DNA of 55,030 nt, taken from the NCBI GenBank assembly GCA_017626145.1, contig JAGAJK010000076.1, forward strand, positions 1 through 55,030, given 5' to 3'. Both the position numbers and the translations under genes were made by a program. A model generated the notes under the pieces. That model was not told the DNA's origin and made no database searches. It worked only from the letters and a program-made list of their open reading frames with translations. How positions within the stretch are numbered: the first letter of the stretch is position 1; each line of letters starts with the position of its first letter. This document shows positions 31,924 through 40,514 of this stretch, one piece after another. This DNA comes from Clostridia bacterium (GTDB taxonomy: Bacteria > Bacillota > Clostridia > RGIG6154).

Positions 31924-32514
31924 TTATTTTAATGATTTGATACCGCTAAGAAACACAGGCATAACCTTTTTGGCATAGCTTTTAAGGGAATATTCGCCTT
32001 TAGCAAGGCACCAGTCGTACATAAGACCGTGTTCGCAAAGCGCGTAAAGCTTTACTATTTCGTTTGCACTCATTTCATCGGTAAGCTCGCCCTTTTCCTG
32101 CCCTGTTACAACAATTTTACGTAAAAGCTTATAATAAACACGTCCGTGGTCAAGAAGATGACGTTCACCTTTGGTTACAAGCTGAGTAGAAAAAAGGCGG
32201 GTAAGCAAATCAATATCCACACGGTTTTCTATCATATCAAACATTTCGTTATTAAGGTAAAGTAATTTCTCAAAGCTGTTTTCGGGCAGCTTCTCACTTT
32301 GCATCAGCTCCTCGTACTTTTCATCAAAAAGATATGAAAGCGAACTAAGCAGAGCATCTTTTCCTTCGAAATAATGGTAAAAAGACCCTTTTGAGGTTTT
32401 TGATTCATCTATTATTTCCTCAACTGTTGTATCGTCATACCCCTGCTCATAAAAGAGCTTCCATGCAGCTGAAACTATTTTACCTTTTGTATTTTTAGAT
32501 GTGTTTTTCTTCAT
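31924..32514 (-). CDS. TetR/AcrR family transcriptional regulator
   Basis: This 196-residue protein has the TetR N-terminal DNA-binding domain (KIVSAAWKLFYEQGYDDTTV, then T-S-K-G-S-F-Y-H-Y-F-E-G-K-D-A-L) and a variable all-helical C-terminal ligand domain. Its ATG follows the rho stop codon directly, so it is translated from the rho transcript. The nearest palindromic site is at 31805-31836 in front of putP, which makes putP control likely. The ligand cannot be predicted. Confidence 0.9.
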   Translation of the reverse strand: MKKNTSKNTKGKIVSAAWKLFYEQGYDDTTVEEIIDESKTSKGSFYHYFEGKDALLSSLSYLFDEKYEELMQSEKLPENSFEKLLYLNNEMFDMIENRVDIDLLTRLFSTQLVTKGERHLLDHGRVYYKLLRKIVVTGQEKGELTDEMSANEIVKLYALCEHGLMYDWCLAKGEYSLKSYAKKVMPVFLSGIKSLK

Positions 32515-33837
32515 TTACTCACGTCCTTTGGCAAGTGCATCGGTAAGCTCTTTATTACAGGTAGTTTTATCTATCAGATTAACCAGCTTTTCGCAAACCT
32601 CTACAGTTGACTTCTTTGCCAGTGAACGTCTTATTTTCCACATAGCACTAAGCTCGTTTTCATCTAAAAGAAGCTCTTCTTTTCTCGTGCCTGATTTATT
32701 TATATCAATCGCAGGGAAAATACGCTTTTCCTGCAGTTCACGGTCAAGATGTATTTCCATATTGCCGGTACCCTTGAATTCTTCAAAGATTACCTCATCC
32801 ATTCTGCTTCCTGTTTCAGTAAGTGCTGTTGCAAGAATCGTTATGCTTCCGCCATTTTCAATATTTCTTGCCGCACCGAAAAATTTCTTTGGTCCGTAAA
32901 ACGCCGCCGGGTCAATACCGCCCGATAAAGTTCTTCCGCTTGAAGGGATTACCAAATTATATGCTCTTGTAAGTCTTGTAAGTGAATCAAGTAAAATTAT
33001 AACATCCTGTCTTTGTTCAGCTAAACGGTGTGCTCTTTCGAACACCATTTCAGCAACTCTTATATGGTGCTCCGGCTGTTCATCAAAGGTTGAATAAATA
33101 ACATCACCCTTTACGCTTCTTTTCATATCGGAAACCTCTTCAGGTCTTTCATCAATCAAAAGAACAATAAGCTCCATATCAGGTGCATTTTTATTGACAG
33201 CATTGGCAATTTTCTTAAGCAAGGTTGTTTTACCTGCTTTAGGCGGAGCTACAATCAAGCCTCTCTGACCTTTGCCTAAAGGTGCTACAAGGTCAATAAG
33301 CCGCATTGCTTTATCATTTTCACTTTCGAGACGTATTCTCTCATTTGGATAAACAGGCACAAGGTATTCAAAAGGACGTCTTCTTACGGCTTTAAAAGGC
33401 AATTCATTATTAACCGTTTTCACGAAAATTAAAGGTTTATTTTTTTCCTCTCCCCTTGTTTCACGGGTCAGTCCTACAACCTTATCACCTGTTTTAAGAT
33501 TAAAACGTTTTATTTGTGTAGGTGAAACATAAACATCCTTTGAGGTGGAAAGGTAGTTTTCGCCTCTTAAAAATCCGTATCCGTCGGCTAAAACATCCAT
33601 TATACCGCAAACCTCCTGAGTGGTATCCTGTCTGTCAGGCTCACTCTGGCTGTTTACTTCTTCATCTATTATCATATCCTCGGCATCAGCCTGAGGAGGT
33701 GTGTTTTCTTCTTTGGGCATCAAATCGGAAATCATTTGGGCAAGCTCAGCCTTTTTATATTTAGAAAACCCTTTTATCTGCATTTCCTTTGCCATTTCCT
33801 GAAGCTCAAGAAGTGTTTTTTCATTCAAATTTTCCAT
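32515..33837 (-). CDS. rho: transcription termination factor Rho
   Basis: This 440-residue protein has an N-terminal Rho_N helix bundle (residues 1-45, ELQEMAKEMQIKGFSKYKKA) and a short acidic insert. A cold-shock-type RNA-binding domain follows (GIMDVLADGYGFLRGENYL), then a RecA-like ATPase with Walker A GLIVAPPKAGKTTLLKKIA near residue 195, IVLLIDERPEEVSDM and LDSLTRLTRAYN. It is a hexameric RNA helicase that ends transcription. All key motifs are present and the length is normal. It lies between a cvpA-like gene and tetR. Confidence 0.97.
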   Translation of the reverse strand: MENLNEKTLLELQEMAKEMQIKGFSKYKKAELAQMISDLMPKEENTPPQADAEDMIIDEEVNSQSEPDRQDTTQEVCGIMDVLADGYGFLRGENYLSTSKDVYVSPTQIKRFNLKTGDKVVGLTRETRGEEKNKPLIFVKTVNNELPFKAVRRRPFEYLVPVYPNERIRLESENDKAMRLIDLVAPLGKGQRGLIVAPPKAGKTTLLKKIANAVNKNAPDMELIVLLIDERPEEVSDMKRSVKGDVIYSTFDEQPEHHIRVAEMVFERAHRLAEQRQDVIILLDSLTRLTRAYNLVIPSSGRTLSGGIDPAAFYGPKKFFGAARNIENGGSITILATALTETGSRMDEVIFEEFKGTGNMEIHLDRELQEKRIFPAIDINKSGTRKEELLLDENELSAMWKIRRSLAKKSTVEVCEKLVNLIDKTTCNKELTDALAKGRE

Positions 33838-33858
33838 AATTATATAACATTACTCCAA

Positions 33859-34479
33859 TTAAAAAAATAAATTCAAGATTAAATTATTGTGGTAGAACAG
33901 CCTTGCTATATATGTAGAATCCATTGCCGTGTTTATTGCTCCTCCATCTGAGGTTGAAAATAAAAACAACACCAGCATAGCTACATAAATGAGTATCAAT
34001 GCATTTATAAACCCAAAGCAAGCTCCCCCGAATGCATTCAATTCTCCTATTTTAAATATTTTCACCTTGTCAAAAAGGAAATTGAAAATCATAAATAAAA
34101 TTCTTACCGTAACATAAATAATGACTATTGATGCAACGTTTGAAACCAACTCGGTGAGCTTGTCTGCAACGAGCACACCTGCGTTCATACTGCCTTCCGT
34201 TATAAAGCTTTCTGCCCATTTTGGGAATATATCTGCCTCCTGAACAGATACGGCAACGTTTTCAGTTATCCCGTTTCTGAAATTTTCAAGGATATTTTTA
34301 GCAAAATCAAATTCGAAAATATATTCTGAAACCGGCTTATAAAACATAAATGCCGCAACAAAAGACGCTATTCCTTTAAAAAGCTCCAGTACACTTTTTA
34401 CCAGACCCTTTTTTATGCCTCTCATTACAAACAACCAAAAAATCACAAGCACTGCAATATCTAAAACAATACTAAGCAT
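33859..34479 (-). CDS. CvpA family membrane protein
   Basis: This 206-residue protein has four or five membrane helices. The CvpA pattern is visible: N-terminal helix VLDIAVLVIFWLFVMRGIKK followed by G-L-V-K-S-V-L-E-L, then central helices, then F-G-G-A-C-F-G-F-I-N-A-L-I-L-I-Y-V. CvpA proteins were first linked to colicin V production. They are common in Firmicutes and influence envelope stress and biofilm formation, but the mechanism is unknown. It starts 2 bases after the DUF5711-like gene on the same strand. Confidence 0.85.
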   Translation of the reverse strand: MLSIVLDIAVLVIFWLFVMRGIKKGLVKSVLELFKGIASFVAAFMFYKPVSEYIFEFDFAKNILENFRNGITENVAVSVQEADIFPKWAESFITEGSMNAGVLVADKLTELVSNVASIVIIYVTVRILFMIFNFLFDKVKIFKIGELNAFGGACFGFINALILIYVAMLVLFLFSTSDGGAINTAMDSTYIARLFYHNNLILNLFF

Positions 34480-34481
34480 AC

Positions 34482-35615
34482 TTATCTCCCTAATTTTACA
34501 GAATAAATTTTAATTTTATCATCCGAAAAGCTGTAAATTTTATCCCCTTTTTCGGAAAGAAGAATATCACTTACATTTCCTACCATACTTCCCTTTGCAT
34601 AAACTCTTCCGCCTGAGGTGAGAATTGCCATATTATCCTGTCCCGATACAGCAATCTTTTTATCGTTACAGCTTATACATTCTGCCTCAAAATCCAGTTC
34701 TTTTCTGAACTTTTCCTTCAATTTACTGTTATACTTTATTATAACACTACCTGAATTTGATGTTTTCTGGGATGTTACAATATTTCCGTCATAATCCGTA
34801 TCAAATGCAAGCAATGTTCTTCCCTCAAAGTCAACACTTTTAACAACCTGGGATATATCAGCTTTATACAGACCGTTATTTGAAATTACATATGCATTAT
34901 TGCCTTTATATATTAACTGATATGCAAAACAGTCTTCAATTATAACCTGTCCTGCAGGCTGTTCTTTATCTGTTTCAAACCATGTAACTGCGGAGTTGAG
35001 CTTTCCGGCTTCACTAACAAGCGAAAGCACAACAAACTTATTACCTTTATCTGAAACTGCACAATCAATCACGTATCCGCTACCTGAATGCCAGATATAT
35101 TTCTCATTGCCGTTTTTATCGTATATGTAAACAGAAGATTTATACCCTTTTTCAGAGGTTACCGCTGCTACATCACCTTTTTTATTTACTTTTGCAAAGA
35201 CAACAGGCTGCTTTAATTCAAATTCCTTCAAATCCTTACGTTCGTGCAGAAGAGAAAGCTTTGAAGAATTCATATCACAAAGGACTGCATAATCCCCCAT
35301 CGTTTCAACATACGGATTATGAGCGCTGAAAAGAACATCTGACAGATACTCTCCATTGTCGTCATAAAACTTTACGCTTTGCGAATTGGCATACAGTATA
35401 CCATCTCCATATCTGCAATAGTCATAATCACTTGCTGCATCGGTTCCTGTGATTTTTGCCTCAGAGCTTATACTATGCCCCATTATAAGACTTATAAGAG
35501 AGCTTAAAAGCTTAAAGATTACAATTACAGCAATTATAAGAATAATTGCTGCTAAAGCAATTTTTTTGTAATTATATTTACTTTTCTTTTTCTTAGTTTC
35601 CTGATCCTTTTCCAT
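34482..35615 (-). CDS. DUF5711-like membrane-anchored beta-propeller protein
   Basis: The protein has about 377 residues. A Lys-rich cytoplasmic tail precedes one membrane helix (KIALAAIILIIAVIVIFKLL). A large extracellular beta domain follows with repeated strands such as YRYGDGILYANSQSVKFYDD and Y-D-G-N-I-V-T-S. That pattern matches the DUF5711 family of clostridial proteins of unknown function, with a predicted propeller fold. The ATG at 35615 is 7 bases from GGAG; an adjacent ATG at 35618 is also possible. It overlaps the end of truA by 23 bases, so it belongs to the same operon. Confidence 0.75.
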   Translation of the reverse strand: MEKDQETKKKKSKYNYKKIALAAIILIIAVIVIFKLLSSLISLIMGHSISSEAKITGTDAASDYDYCRYGDGILYANSQSVKFYDDNGEYLSDVLFSAHNPYVETMGDYAVLCDMNSSKLSLLHERKDLKEFELKQPVVFAKVNKKGDVAAVTSEKGYKSSVYIYDKNGNEKYIWHSGSGYVIDCAVSDKGNKFVVLSLVSEAGKLNSAVTWFETDKEQPAGQVIIEDCFAYQLIYKGNNAYVISNNGLYKADISQVVKSVDFEGRTLLAFDTDYDGNIVTSQKTSNSGSVIIKYNSKLKEKFRKELDFEAECISCNDKKIAVSGQDNMAILTSGGRVYAKGSMVGNVSDILLSEKGDKIYSFSDDKIKIYSVKLGR

Positions 35616-36348
35616 CATCAAACTCCACACTCTTCATAAACAAGCCCTGAGGCGGTGCTGTTATCCCTGCCTTAGTTCTGTCCTTTGAATCTATTATTTT
35701 CTTAATATCACCAACATCTGCTTTGCCGCCTCCGACATAAACAAGGGTGCCGGTTATTATTCTTACCATATTGTACAAAAAGCCGTCTGCTGTAAGTGAC
35801 ACCTCAACAATATCACCGTTTCTTGTTACATCGGCATTAAACATCGTTCTTACGGTACTTTCAACCTGACCACCGGATGCCATAAAGCAATTAAAATCGT
35901 GAGTTCCCACAAGTGCTTTTGCCGCCTGCTGCATTTTTTCCGCATCAAGCGGATACTTGTAATGCCACGTGTAATTTCTCAAAAATGGGTTGAATTCACC
36001 GTTATTGATTCTGTAAACATAGGTTTTTCTTGTTACAGAAAATCTTCCGTGAAATTCATCATCGGCTTCCCAGGCTTTTTTTACATACACACCGTCAGAA
36101 ATAACGCTGTTAACAGCCATTGGAAAACGCTCCGCAGGAATTGTTGAATTCGTTTTAAAGCTTAACAGGTAGTTAAGTGCATGAACTCCTGCATCAGTTC
36201 TTCCGCATCCGTGAACATTTATTTCTTCGCCTGTAATTTTAAAAAGTGCGTCTTCAATTGCCTGCTGAACAGTAAAATCTTCCCTTTGACGCTGAAAGCC
36301 GTGAAAATCTGTTCCGTCATATGAAATTATAAATGCAATATTTCTCAT
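35593..36348 (-). CDS. truA: tRNA pseudouridine(38-40) synthase
   Basis: This 251-residue protein has the TruA core: N-terminal ISYDGTDFHGFQRQ, catalytic GCGRTDAGVHAL with Asp near residue 52, and C-terminal FLYNMVRIITGTLVYVG. It converts uridines 38 to 40 in the anticodon stem of many tRNAs. In Firmicutes truA commonly follows the ecfA1-ecfA2-ecfT genes, exactly as here. Length and motifs are complete. Confidence 0.96.
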   Translation of the reverse strand: MRNIAFIISYDGTDFHGFQRQREDFTVQQAIEDALFKITGEEINVHGCGRTDAGVHALNYLLSFKTNSTIPAERFPMAVNSVISDGVYVKKAWEADDEFHGRFSVTRKTYVYRINNGEFNPFLRNYTWHYKYPLDAEKMQQAAKALVGTHDFNCFMASGGQVESTVRTMFNADVTRNGDIVEVSLTADGFLYNMVRIITGTLVYVGGGKADVGDIKKIIDSKDRTKAGITAPPQGLFMKSVEFDDGKGSGN

Positions 36349-36359
36349 AATTTCCTCTG

Positions 36360-37160
36360 TTAGAATAAGGTATTTGTTACTAAAACCGCAACTCCGAACA
36401 CTACCGAAATTAAAAGTGCAACAATATCACGGGCTTGTATTTTAAGCCGGCGCATACGTGTTCTGTTTTCTCCACCGCTGTAACAACGGCATTCCATTGC
36501 AAGAGCAAGCTCATCTGCTCTGCGAAAAGCACTTATAAAAAGAGGTATAAGTATAGGTATCATTGCTTTTGCTCTGGCAAATATATTTCCCGAAGTAAAT
36601 GACGCACCTCTTGCACTCTGTGCTTTTATTATTTTATCTGTCTCCTCTAAAAGAGTAGGGATAAATCTGAGTGCAATTGTCATCATCATCGCAATTTCGT
36701 GTGAAGGAACTTTGATTTTCTTTAAAGGCGACATAAGTCTTTCCAGACCATCGGTAAGTAAAATAGGTGACGTGGTAAGAGTCAGCAGATTTGTTACGGT
36801 AATAAGCAAAAACAGTCTTATAACCATAAAAACAGCAAGGTAAACACCTTCGTAGGTAATCTTTAAAAAACTATACTGCCACAAAATTCTGCCATCTGTA
36901 AGAAAGACATTTAACATACAGGTAATAAAAATTATAAACAACAGCGGTTTGAAGCTTCTTAATATATATCCGACAGGAATTGTTGAAACGATTACCGCCA
37001 GAACACACAAAGCTGCCATAAGTATAAAGCCATAAAGATTGTCTGCCACAAACAAAAACACAACAAGCAAAACCGTAAGAACTATTTTCATTCTCGGGTC
37101 GAGTCGGTGAATTATTGAATTTGTAGGATAAAACTGACCAAGTGTTATGTCGTTAAGCAT
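36360..37160 (-). CDS. ecfT: ECF transporter transmembrane protein EcfT
   Basis: This 266-residue protein has five or six membrane helices and the two coupling motifs of EcfT: AQSARGASFTSG and A-M-E-C-R-C-Y-S-G-G in the cytoplasmic loops, which sit in the grooves of the EcfA ATPases. It joins substrate-binding S proteins to the ATPases to import vitamins and metals. Because the S components are encoded elsewhere, this is a group II ECF module serving several vitamins. It overlaps ecfA2 by 8 bases. Confidence 0.95.
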   Translation of the reverse strand: MLNDITLGQFYPTNSIIHRLDPRMKIVLTVLLVVFLFVADNLYGFILMAALCVLAVIVSTIPVGYILRSFKPLLFIIFITCMLNVFLTDGRILWQYSFLKITYEGVYLAVFMVIRLFLLITVTNLLTLTTSPILLTDGLERLMSPLKKIKVPSHEIAMMMTIALRFIPTLLEETDKIIKAQSARGASFTSGNIFARAKAMIPILIPLFISAFRRADELALAMECRCYSGGENRTRMRRLKIQARDIVALLISVVFGVAVLVTNTLF

Positions 37161-38010
37161 TCTTTTCTCCTGTTAATTTTATTAGCTCCCTTGCTGCTTC
37201 CTCTACTGTGAAAATATCATCTCTTATATCGTATCCCATTTTTCTTATACTGTTGAGTATCCTTGTTACCTGAGGTATATCAAGACCGGCATTATTAAGC
37301 TCTTCGTCCTTTGCAAAAACCTCAGCCGGCACACCGTCCATCAGTACCTTTCCTTCGTGCATCACAACAATTCTGTCGGCAAAACGTGCGATATCCTCCA
37401 TACTGTGAGAAACAAGTATAACCGTTAATTTCTTTTCTCTGTGCAAATTCTGAATTTCCCTGAATATAAGCTCTCTGCCAAACGGGTCAAGACCTGCCGC
37501 AGGCTCATCAAGAATAAGTATTTCAGGCTCCATTGCAACAACACCCGCAAGAGCAGCTCTTCGTTTCTGTCCTCCCGATAAATCAAAGGGTGAGCTTTGC
37601 AGTAGCTCTTCATCAAGCCCTACAAGTCTTGCCGCTGTTTTAATTTTTTCTTCAATTTCGTTTTCCGGCACCTTATAGTTTTTAAGTCCGAATGCTATAT
37701 CCTTATAAACTGTTTCTTCAAAAAGCTGGTATTCGGGATACTGAAAAACCAATCCCACTTTATGACGTACTTCTTTTAAATCAACGCCCTTTGAAAAAAT
37801 ATTCTCCTCTCCGATAAAAACCTCGCCGGAGCTTGGCTTCAAAAGACCGTTAAGATGCTGTATAAGTGTAGATTTGCCTGAACCCGTATGTCCTATCAGA
37901 CCTACAAATTCACCATCATTAACTGTAAGATTAATATCATCGAGAGCCTTTTTTTCAAAAGGAGTTCCTTGTTTATAAATATGTGTAAGATTTTTTATTT
38001 CTATTTTCAT
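37153..38010 (-). CDS. ecfA2: ECF transporter ATPase EcfA2
   Basis: This 285-residue ABC ATPase has Walker A GLIGHTGSGKSTLIQHL near residue 39, Q-loop V-F-Q-Y-P-E-Y-Q-L-F-E, signature D-L-S-G-G-Q-K-R-R and Walker B ILILDEPAAGLDP, followed by the switch His in V-S-H-S-M-E. The Y-P-E-Y-Q-L-F-E Q-loop is typical of EcfA2. It pairs with EcfA1 to power the ECF vitamin transporter. It lies 32 bases after ecfA1 and overlaps ecfT. Regulation beyond the shared operon is not visible. Confidence 0.95.
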   Translation of the reverse strand: MKIEIKNLTHIYKQGTPFEKKALDDINLTVNDGEFVGLIGHTGSGKSTLIQHLNGLLKPSSGEVFIGEENIFSKGVDLKEVRHKVGLVFQYPEYQLFEETVYKDIAFGLKNYKVPENEIEEKIKTAARLVGLDEELLQSSPFDLSGGQKRRAALAGVVAMEPEILILDEPAAGLDPFGRELIFREIQNLHREKKLTVILVSHSMEDIARFADRIVVMHEGKVLMDGVPAEVFAKDEELNNAGLDIPQVTRILNSIRKMGYDIRDDIFTVEEAARELIKLTGEKNA

Positions 38011-38042
38011 TGTTTACGCCTTGTTAAATCCTTCAAACAAAT

Positions 38043-38876
38043 TTATCGTATTTTTCCGGTAAATTCCTTTATAAATTCTTCTGCCGTCAGAGGTGTTTTT
38101 TCAAATTTTACACCCTGTTTTCCCAGTTCATACGCAAGAAGTGACGGCTGTGGAACTCCAAGTCCGAGCTTTTGCATTGTTTCGGCATCAGCAAAAATTT
38201 CCGTCGGTGTACCGTCCTTTTCAACTCTGCCTTTATTCATCACAATTATACGGTCACATAATGCGGCTTCTTCCATATAGTGGGTTATTAAAATAATTGT
38301 AATACCCTTACTGTTTAACTTTTTTATTGTTTCTATTACTTCTTTTCTGCCCTTGGGATCAAGCATTGCCGTTGATTCGTCAAAAACTATATACGATGGC
38401 TCCATCGCAATGACTCCTGCTATGGCAACTCTCTGTTTCTGTCCTCCCGAAAGCATATGAGGTGCATGAGAGGCGTACGCAGTCATTCCTACGGTTCTCA
38501 GTGCGTCATCCACCCTTTTTCTTATCTGTTCAGACTCAATGCCTAAATTTTCAGGACCAAAAGCAACATCCTCTTCAACAATTGTTGCTACTATCTGATT
38601 ATCGGGATTCTGAAAAACCATTCCTACTTTCCGACGTATCTGACCGCAGTTTTCTTCATTACCTGTATCAAGTCCGTCTACAGTAACGCATCCTTCATCA
38701 GGAATGCAAATACCGTTAAAGGTTTTTACCAGAGTTGATTTACCCGAGCCGTTATGACCAAGCACAGCAACAAGTTCACCCTGATTAATATCAAGGCTTA
38801 CGTTATCAAGAACCTTTTTTCTATCTTCCTTTTCTTCACTGTCGTAAGAAAAGGACACGTTCTTTACTGAAATCAT
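38043..38876 (-). CDS. ecfA1: ECF transporter ATPase EcfA1
   Basis: This 277-residue ABC ATPase has Walker A VLGHNGSGKSTLVKTF, Q-loop V-F-Q-N-P-D-N-Q-I-V-A, signature L-S-G-G-Q-K-Q-R-V-A and Walker B YIVFDESTAMLDP. The N-P-D-N-Q-I-V-A Q-loop and the D-E-S-T-A-M-L-D form mark EcfA1. The ATG at 38876 follows GGAGG and begins at the conserved MISVKNVSFSY. A TTG 24 bases upstream lies inside the preceding gene and was rejected. With ecfA2 and ecfT it forms the energy-coupling module. Confidence 0.95.
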   Translation of the reverse strand: MISVKNVSFSYDSEEKEDRKKVLDNVSLDINQGELVAVLGHNGSGKSTLVKTFNGICIPDEGCVTVDGLDTGNEENCGQIRRKVGMVFQNPDNQIVATIVEEDVAFGPENLGIESEQIRKRVDDALRTVGMTAYASHAPHMLSGGQKQRVAIAGVIAMEPSYIVFDESTAMLDPKGRKEVIETIKKLNSKGITIILITHYMEEAALCDRIIVMNKGRVEKDGTPTEIFADAETMQKLGLGVPQPSLLAYELGKQGVKFEKTPLTAEEFIKEFTGKIR

Positions 38877-38892
38877 ACTGCCTCCAATGTTG

Positions 38893-39753
38893 TTATTCAA
38901 AAATGCATCTTGCTGTTGAGCCGCAGGGAAGAACTATTTTATCTCCCGTTACAGGAATACCAAGCTCATCTGCTGCAACCGATTTGATTTTGCAGGTTTT
39001 ACCTGCTGTAAGCTTTAAAATATTAGTAAGAACAGAAGCTGCAAGACCTGTTGTATATGAATTAATTATGAAAAACAGAGGTTTGTCAGAAAGTACTTTT
39101 ACGCACTCCTGAACCAGTCCGAAAAGCTCATTTTCAAGCTTCCATACCTCGCCTCCGGGACCTCGACCGTACGAGGGTGGGTCCATTATAATTGCATCAT
39201 ATTTATTCCCTCTTCTTTGTTCGCGCTGAACAAATTTCAACACATCGTCAACTATATATCTTACAGGCTTATCCCCAAGTCCGGAAAGAACGGCATTTTC
39301 TTTTGCCCAGTTAACCATACCTTTTGATGCATCAACGTGACAAACAGACGCACCTGCCGCAGCTGCCGCAACGGTTGCACCACCTGTATAAGCAAACAAG
39401 TTCAATACCTTTATTTCTCTTCCTGCTTTTTTAATCATTTCATCGATAAAATCCCAATTTGCCGCCTGTTCAGGGAAAAGTCCCGTATGCTTGAAGCCGG
39501 TAGGCTTTACTCTGAATTTTAAATTCCTGTATGAAACCGTCCAGCTTTCAGGCAGCTGAGTTTTATAATTCCAGCTTCCTCCGCCTGAGCTGCTTCGTTT
39601 GTAAATTGCATCAGCTCTTGAAGTATCAATTTTAGTTTTCCATATAACCTGAGGGTCGGGACGAAGAAGGGTAAAGCTTCCCCATCTTTCAAGCTTGTCG
39701 CCATTACCTGTTCTCAGTATTTCGTAATCTTTCCATTTATCTGCAAGTATCAT
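38893..39753 (-). CDS. RlmI-like SAM-dependent RNA methyltransferase
   Basis: This 286-residue class I methyltransferase has the SAM motif VLNLFAYTGGATVAAAAAG near residue 135. The substrate-binding motif IIMDPPSYGRGPGGEVWKL near residue 193 has D-P-P in place of the usual N-P-P, as in RlmI/RlmK-type rRNA cytosine methyltransferases. The N-terminal PUA domain of RlmI is missing; instead there are about 100 residues with strands. The likely target is 23S rRNA, but this is inference. It overlaps birA by 4 bases at its start and ends before ecfA1. Confidence 0.85.
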   Translation of the reverse strand: MILADKWKDYEILRTGNGDKLERWGSFTLLRPDPQVIWKTKIDTSRADAIYKRSSSGGGSWNYKTQLPESWTVSYRNLKFRVKPTGFKHTGLFPEQAANWDFIDEMIKKAGREIKVLNLFAYTGGATVAAAAAGASVCHVDASKGMVNWAKENAVLSGLGDKPVRYIVDDVLKFVQREQRRGNKYDAIIMDPPSYGRGPGGEVWKLENELFGLVQECVKVLSDKPLFFIINSYTTGLAASVLTNILKLTAGKTCKIKSVAADELGIPVTGDKIVLPCGSTARCIFE

Positions 39754-40511
39754 AAATTAATTATTACCTCTCCTGTCATTAAGGATGCTGTTGTTTTATC
39801 TTCAAATTCTATAACCAGATGAAATTCATCATCCACATCAATTACCTTTGCTTTTCCTTTTGAAGGAACCTCTACAATTTTGCCACTTAGCATATTTTTA
39901 TCTCTGTATATGCTTAAAAATTCTTTTGCTTCAATGTTTTCGTAAATACCTATAAAGGTTTCGAGTGTTTCTGCTATAATTCTGTTTTTCAGATTTCCAC
40001 GGAAGCTTTGTGTTAAATATCCTGCTTTATTTCTGATGTCATCAGGAAATCCGTTTTCAGGCGGATACACATTTATCCCTATACCAAGGACACAAAAGCT
40101 GTCATCCCCTGCAAAAACAGATTCAGCAAGTATTCCACACACCTTTTTATTATTATAATAAATATCGTTAACCCATTTTATTTTCGTGTCAATACCGAAA
40201 ATCTTATCAAGAGACAAAGAAACAGAAACCGCCGCAGCTGTAGTTATCAAAAGGCTTTTTTCCCCGCCTGTTTCAGGTCTGAGCACCAATGACATATAAA
40301 CTCCGCTGTCATCGGGTGAAAAAAACTTTCTGTTCATTCGCCCTCTCCCTGCGGTCTGAGCTTTTGAAATGACTACCGTTCCCTCTCTCGCTCCTCCAAG
40401 TGCCAGATTCTTTGCATCGGTATTGGTAGAGCCTGTTATATCCTTTAAAATAACATCAAAACTGCTTTTCAGATGTTTTTTAATTTCGCTTACGGTTATT
40501 TCATCCTTCAT
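39750..40511 (-). CDS. birA: biotin-[acetyl-CoA-carboxylase] ligase, no HTH domain
   Basis: This 253-residue protein has the biotin-binding and adenylation motif GRGRMNRKFFSPDDSGVYMS near residue 72 and the KWVNDIYYNNKKVCGILAE block near 118. A C-terminal SH3-like domain follows (GKIVEVPSKGKAKVIDVDDE). It attaches biotin to carrier proteins of carboxylases. The N-terminal helix-turn-helix of bifunctional BirA is absent, so it is a pure ligase (group I) without repressor activity. It starts 3 bases after the transglutaminase gene stop. Confidence 0.95.
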   Translation of the reverse strand: MKDEITVSEIKKHLKSSFDVILKDITGSTNTDAKNLALGGAREGTVVISKAQTAGRGRMNRKFFSPDDSGVYMSLVLRPETGGEKSLLITTAAAVSVSLSLDKIFGIDTKIKWVNDIYYNNKKVCGILAESVFAGDDSFCVLGIGINVYPPENGFPDDIRNKAGYLTQSFRGNLKNRIIAETLETFIGIYENIEAKEFLSIYRDKNMLSGKIVEVPSKGKAKVIDVDDEFHLVIEFEDKTTASLMTGEVIINL

Positions 40512-40514
40512 TAA